From UMGS1696 sp964621165 (GTDB lineage: Bacteria; Bacillota; Clostridia; Oscillospirales; CAG-272): a stretch of DNA of 55,713 nucleotides. This document shows positions 50,153 through 55,713 of the stretch, piece by piece. The DNA is taken from positions 1 to 55,713 of the forward strand of contig CAZULC010000013.1 in the NCBI GenBank assembly GCA_964621165.1. Reading direction: 5' to 3'. Both the position numbers and the translations under genes were made by a program. The notes beneath the pieces were generated by a model. That model was not told the origin of the DNA. It worked only from the letters and a program-made list of their open reading frames with translations, and did no database searches. The stretch's first letter is position 1; every line of letters starts with the position of its first letter.

Positions 50153-52405
50153 ATGAAAAACAGGACTACTCTGACAGAGCAGGTTTGTCAGATTGACAGC
50201 GGCGTAAAAGCCGGCGACGTTCTGCTCCCGGTTGAATATACCCTGCCGCCGACGGAAAAGAAAAATCAGGTCGACGGAATAATGGTTTTGCTGAAGGACA
50301 GAATCTGCGTTTACTGCGACGGTCAGAAAATAGAAGAAATTCCGCTGTCCGAGGTCGGTGAGGTTGCACTACGGCGCGGTATCGGGTGCGTTTTCATTGA
50401 ATACGCGGACAAGTGCGGAAAATGGCACATACTCTGCCGCTCAAACATGCAGTATCTGGAGTTCTACGCCGCGGCTTCACGGGAGATGAACAACTACATA
50501 GGCGGCAAGGAAATCAGCTACGAATACGAAAAGGACTTGAACCACCGCTGTCCCAAATGCGGCAGACGTTACCGTCCCGGCTCAAGCATATGCGAACACT
50601 GCGTCAGCAAGCGGCACTATCTCGGCAGGCTCTGGAAAATGGCGAAGAAATACCACAGCCTGATTTACGTCTCCATTGTACTCTACTTTATTATAGCGCT
50701 TGTAAATCTCGTTCCGCCGTACTTGAACCGGATTTTGGTTGACGACTACATCAAAGCCGAGACAATGCCCAAGTTCCAGCAGTACATTGTGGTCATTCTG
50801 TCCATGTTCGGCGTGTATATTGCAACTCAGGCTATATCCATGTTCCGAAACGTATTTATGATTAAGGCGAGCAACGGAATAGTGGTGACTCTGCGTGAGA
50901 CGGTGTTCGACAAAATACAAAAAATGTCAATCGCACGTATATCGCAGAGAACCTCGGGTGAGCTTATAAACCGTGTGTCAAACGACACCTCCGAATTATC
51001 GCGGTTCATTTCAAACGACTTCGGCAACATGTTTGAGCAGGTCCTGATTCTGCTTGCGGTGGGAATTTATCTTTTCTCCTACGACTGGCGGCTGGCTCTG
51101 ATGATAATTCTGCCGACTCCGATTGTAATGTATTCATACCGCATGTTCCACAAGTTCATGCACAACATTTTCCACCGTCAGTGGCAGATGGAGTCACAGG
51201 CAAATGCGATTCTGCACGACACTTTCTCGGGAATCCGCGTGGTAAAGGCTTTCGGTATGGAAAAGCGGGAAATCAACCGTTACGACGACATTACAATAAA
51301 GGAAAGAGATACAAAAATACGTTCCGAGATGTTCTTCGGCAAAGTTCAGCCTGTGCTCAGCTTCATCATGGGTGTGGGCGAGTACTTCCTGCTCTTCTAC
51401 GTGGGCAACAAGATCATAGGCGGCGAGATGACAATCGGTGAGATGAGCCAGTTTTCGTCATATGTCAGCATAATTTATGGTCCCCTGCAATGGATTTCGT
51501 CGATTCCAAGACGGTTCACGCGAGTTATGACTTCCATTGTGAAGATATTCGACGTTATCGATGAGGACATTGACGTTGCCGACAAGACTGACGCGGTGGA
51601 TCTCGACATAAAAGGCTACATAAGCCTCGAGAATGTTTCCTTCGGCTACGACAAGACCGCGTATGTTTTGAAGAACATTTCCGCTGAAATAAAGCCGGGC
51701 GAGATGATTGGAATCGTTGGCAAGTCCGGAGTGGGCAAGTCGACACTTATAAACCTTGTAATGCGGATGTACGACGTGACCGAAGGCTCGATAAAGATAG
51801 ACGGCGTGGACATACGCGATATTTCCCAACATTCTCTCAGGTCCCAGATTGGCGTGGTTTTGCAGGAGACATTCCTGTTCTCGGGTACGATTTACGACAA
51901 CATAGCCTACGCCAAGCCTGACGCCACACGGGATGAAGTTATTACGGCGGCCAAAATCGCTGGTGCGCACAGCTTTATCATGAAGCTGCCAAACGCCTAC
52001 AACACAAAGGTCGGCGAGAGAGGTTACACCCTGTCCGGCGGCGAGCGTCAAAGAGTGGCGATTGCACGTGCGCTTCTCCACAACCCGCGGATTCTGATTC
52101 TCGACGAGGCTACGGCTTCACTTGACACGGAGACGGAAAAATCAATTCAGGACGCTCTGCAGAAGCTGATTGCGGACAGAACCACGCTTGCCATAGCCCA
52201 TCGTCTGTCGACGCTCCGAAATGCAACGCGGCTTATAGTTCTCGACAAGGGTGAGCTTGCGGAAATCGGAACCCATGACGAGTTGATTCGGAAAAAAGGT
52301 ATTTATTACGGACTTGTTATGGCTCAGCGGCAAATGTCTAAAATGTCGCCGAAAAATCAGGCTAGTACAGTAAGTGGAAAATCGGCAAATGCCGAAGCCG
52401 GATGA
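50153..52405 (+). CDS. ABC exporter half-transporter with N-terminal PH-like domain and zinc ribbon (partner)
   Basis: 750 aa. N-terminal domain (about 1-115), whose end HILCRSNMQYLEFYAAASRE resembles LLANLSNTYKMDFFAAGRIL in the first ABC protein; zinc ribbon C133-x2-C136 / C147-x2-C150 (CPKCGRRYRPGSSICEHC); membrane domain (about 165-460); nucleotide-binding domain (about 490-730) with Walker A GKSGVGKSTLINL, signature LSGGERQRVAIARA and Walker B ILILDEATASLD. Both half-transporters look catalytically complete, so they may form a heterodimer. Only a weak SD precedes it. Ends with a hydrophilic tail; a terminator follows. Confidence 0.93.
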   Translation: MKNRTTLTEQVCQIDSGVKAGDVLLPVEYTLPPTEKKNQVDGIMVLLKDRICVYCDGQKIEEIPLSEVGEVALRRGIGCVFIEYADKCGKWHILCRSNMQYLEFYAAASREMNNYIGGKEISYEYEKDLNHRCPKCGRRYRPGSSICEHCVSKRHYLGRLWKMAKKYHSLIYVSIVLYFIIALVNLVPPYLNRILVDDYIKAETMPKFQQYIVVILSMFGVYIATQAISMFRNVFMIKASNGIVVTLRETVFDKIQKMSIARISQRTSGELINRVSNDTSELSRFISNDFGNMFEQVLILLAVGIYLFSYDWRLALMIILPTPIVMYSYRMFHKFMHNIFHRQWQMESQANAILHDTFSGIRVVKAFGMEKREINRYDDITIKERDTKIRSEMFFGKVQPVLSFIMGVGEYFLLFYVGNKIIGGEMTIGEMSQFSSYVSIIYGPLQWISSIPRRFTRVMTSIVKIFDVIDEDIDVADKTDAVDLDIKGYISLENVSFGYDKTAYVLKNISAEIKPGEMIGIVGKSGVGKSTLINLVMRMYDVTEGSIKIDGVDIRDISQHSLRSQIGVVLQETFLFSGTIYDNIAYAKPDATRDEVITAAKIAGAHSFIMKLPNAYNTKVGERGYTLSGGERQRVAIARALLHNPRILILDEATASLDTETEKSIQDALQKLIADRTTLAIAHRLSTLRNATRLIVLDKGELAEIGTHDELIRKKGIYYGLVMAQRQMSKMSPKNQASTVSGKSANAEAG

Positions 52406-52505
52406 CTGCTTTAGTTAATTGTCTAAATTACACGCCGACGGTTAGGCGGATTTCTAAATTCTTTGTTTTCGCTTGGACAGGCGTCTGAAATTGACAGGAA
52501 TAAAA

Positions 52506-52539
52506 AAGACCTGACGTAAAAAATCAGGCCTTCTTTTTT
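52506..52539. terminator. Terminator of the ABC operon (bidirectional)
   Basis: AAGACCTGA (52506-52514) / TCAGGCCTT (52524-52532), one mismatch, then CTTTTTTG on the plus strand. The minus-strand T-run (TTTTTTA) is also good for the converging small gene. Confidence 0.82.
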
Positions 52540-52541
52540 GT

Positions 52542-52850
52542 TTATATCAGGGTGTAGCGGTCCAGCCATGCGATTCCCACGTCAAGCGCGTTGTACATGC
52601 CGGATTTAATCGTTTCCTTCGTGACAGAGTTGTCAGCGGTCTTTATGAGCTGTACGTAAATCTGATCAGCAATATTCCTTCCCTTGTACTCTTTCTCTGT
52701 CAGGACGGTCATTTTTAGATAATAACTTTCCTGTAAACAGCCGTAGCATATGATGTTGTCCTCTCTCACAAAGGGGCGGTTTCTATATAGAATATAATTT
52801 CCATCTACCGTTGACTTGATGTTCGCTCTGTCAACTGTCCATTCAGCCAT
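52542..52850 (-). CDS. Small hypothetical protein
   Basis: 102 aa, soluble. MAEWTVDRANIKSTVDGNYILYRNRPFVRE opening, a YGCLQESYYLKMTVL strand pair and IADQIYVQLI. I do not recognise a family. It has a good AAAGGA SD and a terminator 3', and codon use like its neighbours, so it is likely a real gene. It is alone between the convergent ABC operon and the cysteine desulfurase gene (about 80 nt downstream of the latter). Confidence 0.72.
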   Translation of the reverse strand: MAEWTVDRANIKSTVDGNYILYRNRPFVREDNIICYGCLQESYYLKMTVLTEKEYKGRNIADQIYVQLIKTADNSVTKETIKSGMYNALDVGIAWLDRYTLI

Positions 52851-52929
52851 AATACTATTTCCTTTCTTGATGTCATTATAATTAATAATATTATAGCTGA
52901 CTTCTGCCGATAAATCAATGAAGATATTG

Positions 52930-54054
52930 TTAATTTAAATTTTTCAGCGAGAATTTTAATTTTTCAATTAACTCATTCACATCCGAATCCCGATTGAAGC
53001 AGGAAAAACTGACTCTGACGCTTCCGTTTTCGTAACTTCCCACGGATTTATGTGCGAGAGGAGCGCAATGGTAGCCTGTTCTGACGCACACACCGTTTTC
53101 CGACAAGCGTTTGCCTATTTCAGCCGGCGAGATTCCGTCGATATTGAAGCTGACCACAGGTCCGTTGGTTTCGCCAAAGAAACGGACTCCGTTGATTTTT
53201 TGCATTTGTCTTACAAGTCTTTCCGACAGCCGGCACTCCTTTTCATGAATCCGCTGAATGCCGGTTTTCTTTATGAATTCCACCCCTTTGAGAAGTCCGC
53301 AGACTGCCGGCATGGGGAGAGTTCCGGCTTCCAGTCTCTCGGGCAGATTTTCCGGCATTTTCATATCAATTGAGTTTATTCCGGCGCCACCTTCTATGAT
53401 TGTGCGGTATTCGGCGTCACGACTTGATACGAGAACTCCCACTCCCATGGTGCCGTACAAGCCCTTGTGACCCGGCATACACAGCGATGTAATTCCTGCT
53501 GAGTCTGTCATGCTTATCGGCAGATGTCCGGCGCTTTGTGACGCGTCTACAATCAGTTTTACGCGGTGGATGGCACAGATTTCGCTGATTTCGTCAAGCG
53601 AGCATGAGTTTGACGTGATGTTCGAATGATGTGTAACAATCACAACATGGGTGTTTGAGCGAATCAGGCGTTCTATGCTGTCCAGACTGCGTAAATCAAA
53701 AATATCATAAGTGCAGGTTCCGTCGTTCACAAGCGCAAGCAAAGGACGGAGGGACGCGTTGTGAGCGAAGTTGTCGATGAGAACATGGTCCCCTCTGTTA
53801 ATCAGGCCCTTTATGGCGAAGTTCAATGACTGAGTGGCGTTCATGGTGAAAGACACATTTTCGGCGGATGTGGAAAATAAATCGGCAATTGCCGAACGAC
53901 AGTCAAAGAGAACTTCTCCCGATCTGTTCGACAATACATGGGACCCACGTCCGGGATTTCCGCCGTATTTCGTCAGGGCGTCACCTACCGCTTTTACCAC
54001 TTCCGGTGGTTTCGGGTAGGTCGTCGCCGCGTTATCGAGGTAAACTGTTCTCAT
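52930..54054 (-). CDS. Cysteine desulfurase-family PLP enzyme (TIGR01977 type)
   Basis: About 374 aa class V aminotransferase fold. VYLDNAATTYPKP start, FTMNATQSLNFAIKGLI, VVIVTHHSNITSN, DASQSAGHLP (PLP ring), the PLP lysine in SLCMPGHKGLYG and the active Cys in VRTGYHCAPLAHKSVGS. Group of TIGR01977, often linked to selenium or sulfur transfer and paired with small YedF/DUF3343 proteins. ATG 54054 is used: it follows the DUF3343 stop directly and an AAGG SD lies upstream; the in-frame extension to 54135 lies inside the other gene. Confidence 0.92.
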   Translation of the reverse strand: MRTVYLDNAATTYPKPPEVVKAVGDALTKYGGNPGRGSHVLSNRSGEVLFDCRSAIADLFSTSAENVSFTMNATQSLNFAIKGLINRGDHVLIDNFAHNASLRPLLALVNDGTCTYDIFDLRSLDSIERLIRSNTHVVIVTHHSNITSNSCSLDEISEICAIHRVKLIVDASQSAGHLPISMTDSAGITSLCMPGHKGLYGTMGVGVLVSSRDAEYRTIIEGGAGINSIDMKMPENLPERLEAGTLPMPAVCGLLKGVEFIKKTGIQRIHEKECRLSERLVRQMQKINGVRFFGETNGPVVSFNIDGISPAEIGKRLSENGVCVRTGYHCAPLAHKSVGSYENGSVRVSFSCFNRDSDVNELIEKLKFSLKNLN

Positions 54055-54056
54055 AG

Positions 54057-54281
54057 TCACCGCCTTCCGATTATGTCTCCGTAAGACATTCGCTTTTTGT
54101 CGAAAATGTGAACAAGTCTGTCCACTTCCCTGCAATCAACCTCGATTCCTACAGAACAGCCGCGGTGGGTGAAGTGGGGATCAATTGAGATGATATCCGC
54201 CTTGATTCTGTACTGAGCTGCGGTCCGTCTCGCCTTTTCAGCCAAGGTCTGGTTCTGCATCGCTATCACACAGTAAGCCAT
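54057..54281 (-). CDS. DUF3343 protein (putative Se/S carrier)
   Basis: 74 aa. Matches DUF3343 (PF11823): YCVIAMQNQTLAEKARRTAAQ, RGCSVGIEVDCREVDRL (one CSVGI Cys and one more). Small carrier-like proteins in this family are thought to hand sulfur or selenium between enzymes. Stop is 2 nt before the cysteine desulfurase ATG, so the pair is cotranslated. A good AAGGA SD lies upstream. Confidence 0.88.
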   Translation of the reverse strand: MAYCVIAMQNQTLAEKARRTAAQYRIKADIISIDPHFTHRGCSVGIEVDCREVDRLVHIFDKKRMSYGDIIGRR

Positions 54282-54358
54282 TTTTTGATTTTTCCTTTCT
54301 TATAAACATTACATTATGACACTTACAGTATATGCGGCGTCAGGATTCTTTGCCACTC

Positions 54359-54387
54359 TTGACAAATCCTGCGCATTACTATATAAT
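54359..54387 (+). promoter_or_regulatory. Perfect consensus sigma-A promoter
   Basis: TTGACA (54359-54364), 17-nt spacer, TATAAT (54382-54387): exact consensus at both hexamers. The leader to the ATG of the RNA methyltransferase gene at 54411 is only about 17 nt. Confidence 0.85.
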
Positions 54388-54410
54388 GAAAGAAAAAAAT
54401 CGAGGCTTAT

Positions 54411-55713
54411 ATGGATATAAACGAGTTTTACAGGGTTAAAATTATTGAGACAAATGAAAACGGCGTGGGAATCGCGAAAATAGACTCGGCGGTTGTATTC
54501 GTCAAGGGTGCGGTCCGCGGAGATGAGGTTCGTGTCAGGATAGCGGCTCACAGGAAGAATTTTTACGAAGCTGAGGTGGTTGATTTCTATGAAAAATCGC
54601 CATACAGACGTGAAGCCGAATGCAGCAGTTTTGGTGAATGTGCCGGCTGTTCGCTGGAACACGTGAGCTTTGAATATGAAAATATTATCAAGCAAAACAC
54701 AGTAAAGTCAGCCTTCAGGAGAGTTGGACTTGGAGATATTGACGTTTCGGAAACAATAAATGACGGCGTAATGTCGGACTACAGGAACAAAATCACACTG
54801 CATCACCGCGGCGGAAGATTCGGTTATTTTCGCGAAAAGTCAAATGACTTGATTGAATTCTGCGGGTGCCGGCTATGCCCTGATGTATTCAGCAGAATTG
54901 TTGATGTTTTGAACAGGAACAGCTCAGTTATCGACAATTTCATACCAACAGAGCTTCAAATCAAGTCAAGCCGTGCGGATGACGTGAATATTTTATTGTT
55001 CACAAAGAAGAAAATCAACGGCGAGATATGTGAAAAATTATCGGATTTGATTCAGGAAAGTCTTGGAAAAAAAGCAAAAATACGGCTTTTTCATGAAGGT
55101 GGGGCGAAAGAATCCGGCTATATCACGGATGAGGTTGGCGGAATTCGTATGCGGTTCACGTCTGACGCTTTCCGACAGGTCAACACTCCTGTTTTTGAGC
55201 TGCTTCTTGAGTTGGTTTATGGCTTGACGGCGGAGTTGGGGTTCAAAAGTGCGCTGGATCTTTACTGCGGTTCGGGGATTATCGGGTTGTATCTGGCGAA
55301 AAGATTTCCGGATGTGAAATTTTGCGGAATTGAGATAAATCCTGACGCAATTTTTGACGCGAGATTCAACGCTGAGGCCAATGGAATTAAAAATATCGAG
55401 TTCCACTGTTGTGATTCAAGCGAGTTTAAAAGGAAGCTCCCCAGCGGATTTATACCGGAATTGGTGATGCTTGACCCACCCAGAGCCGGACTTTCAAAGG
55501 AAACGCTGTCGGATTTGGTAAAGCTGTCACCGGAGAACGTGGTTTATGTTTCCTGCAATCCCCAGACTCTGGCGCGGGACGTGAAAGTGATGGCGGCGAA
55601 TGGGTATGCGGTTTGCAAGGTGATTCCGGTGAATATGTTCCCCCGCACGCGGCATGTGGAAACGTGCGTTCTTCTGCGCTACCAAGGCGCAAGGGAATAT
55701 GTCCACGTTCCGT
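54411..55713 (+). CDS. Class I 23S rRNA (uracil-5)-methyltransferase (RlmD/TrmA family), 3' truncated
   Basis: Frame is open to the right edge (434 codons). N-terminal TRAM domain (about 1-60), the Fe-S cysteine cluster CSSFGECAGC (plus CGCRLC later), then the SAM fold with LDLYCGSGIIGLYLA, FCGIEINPDA, the DPPRAGL motif, the catalytic Cys in VVYVSCNPQTLARD and the Glu in RHVETCVLL. The frame goes on past the usual family end (LLRYQGAREYVHVP), as in clostridial members with a C-terminal extension. Methylates U747/U1939-type sites or tRNA T54. The SD GAGG is 6 nt before the ATG. Confidence 0.93.
   Translation, partial: MDINEFYRVKIIETNENGVGIAKIDSAVVFVKGAVRGDEVRVRIAAHRKNFYEAEVVDFYEKSPYRREAECSSFGECAGCSLEHVSFEYENIIKQNTVKSAFRRVGLGDIDVSETINDGVMSDYRNKITLHHRGGRFGYFREKSNDLIEFCGCRLCPDVFSRIVDVLNRNSSVIDNFIPTELQIKSSRADDVNILLFTKKKINGEICEKLSDLIQESLGKKAKIRLFHEGGAKESGYITDEVGGIRMRFTSDAFRQVNTPVFELLLELVYGLTAELGFKSALDLYCGSGIIGLYLAKRFPDVKFCGIEINPDAIFDARFNAEANGIKNIEFHCCDSSEFKRKLPSGFIPELVMLDPPRAGLSKETLSDLVKLSPENVVYVSCNPQTLARDVKVMAANGYAVCKVIPVNMFPRTRHVETCVLLRYQGAREYVHVP

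Noticed and set aside
51458..52081. 207-codon minus-strand frame
   Set aside because: Shadow of the nucleotide-binding domain of the second ABC gene.

Overview
The window reads as a chromosomal segment of a spore-forming, low-to-mid GC Firmicute of the class Clostridia, probably an uncultured gut or rumen type of the Oscillospirales/Christensenellales kind (the order is inference). Support comes from a SpoIIID regulator, a SpoVAC channel subunit, a SpoVB-like flippase, a DnaD/DnaI-type primosome pair, a BlaI/BlaR pair, the long (about 380 aa) clostridial PRPP synthetase, ECF vitamin transporters and strong Shine-Dalgarno (SD) sequences before most genes. Most of the window is housekeeping. 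I see no phage, intact insertion sequence or CRISPR array.

Layout. 1-7.8 kb: the 3' end of an ATP-binding/winged-helix protein, a blaI gene with a frameshifted blaR-type gene, polA, a decayed nitroreductase-pentapeptide gene with three in-frame stops, an 85-bp tandem repeat, a small lipoprotein and a zinc-ribbon protein. 8-19 kb, mainly plus strand: spoVAC, murI, pepD (minus), ispD-ispF, rpe-mgtE, prs-argS-yebC and a free-methionine-sulfoxide reductase. 19-27 kb, minus strand: a tRNA-like relic, DIP1984-family protein, phosphodiesterase, TIM-barrel protein, dnaC/dnaI-like and dnaD-like genes, tsaD, rimI, a low-Mr phosphatase, a lipoprotein and dCMP deaminase. 27-33 kb: a SpoVB-like flippase, tRNA-Glu(CTC), a flavodoxin-like protein, a vitamin block in which the pantothenate kinase coaX lies between two ECF S components, a sulfotransferase and spoIIID.

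33-46.8 kb, minus strand: a Leloir block (galM, galE, a sugar nucleotidyltransferase), a cysteine-rich protein that may belong to the spore surface, a small P-loop protein, pgi, a DacF-type carboxypeptidase, a MoxR-DUF58-membrane protein operon and a cytosolic GH106-like glycosidase. 46.8-52.4 kb, plus strand: two large ABC exporter half-transporters flanking a DUF1854 protein. Both ABC proteins carry a similar N-terminal domain and a CxxC-CxxC zinc ribbon, and the first also has a Gly-Gly-Pro repeat linker. 52.5-55.7 kb: a small unknown protein, a DUF3343-cysteine desulfurase pair and the 5' part of an RlmD/TrmA-type RNA methyltransferase with a perfect consensus promoter.

The strongest candidate for an undescribed system is the ABC-DUF1854-ABC module. 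Other non-genic items worth checking are a 48-bp palindromic element present twice (near polA and near the dCMP deaminase gene), the 12-bp motif repeated around coaX, the 85-bp tandem repeat and the tRNA-like relic at 19.2 kb. All calls come from reading the sequence and from family knowledge; no database search or folding program was run.
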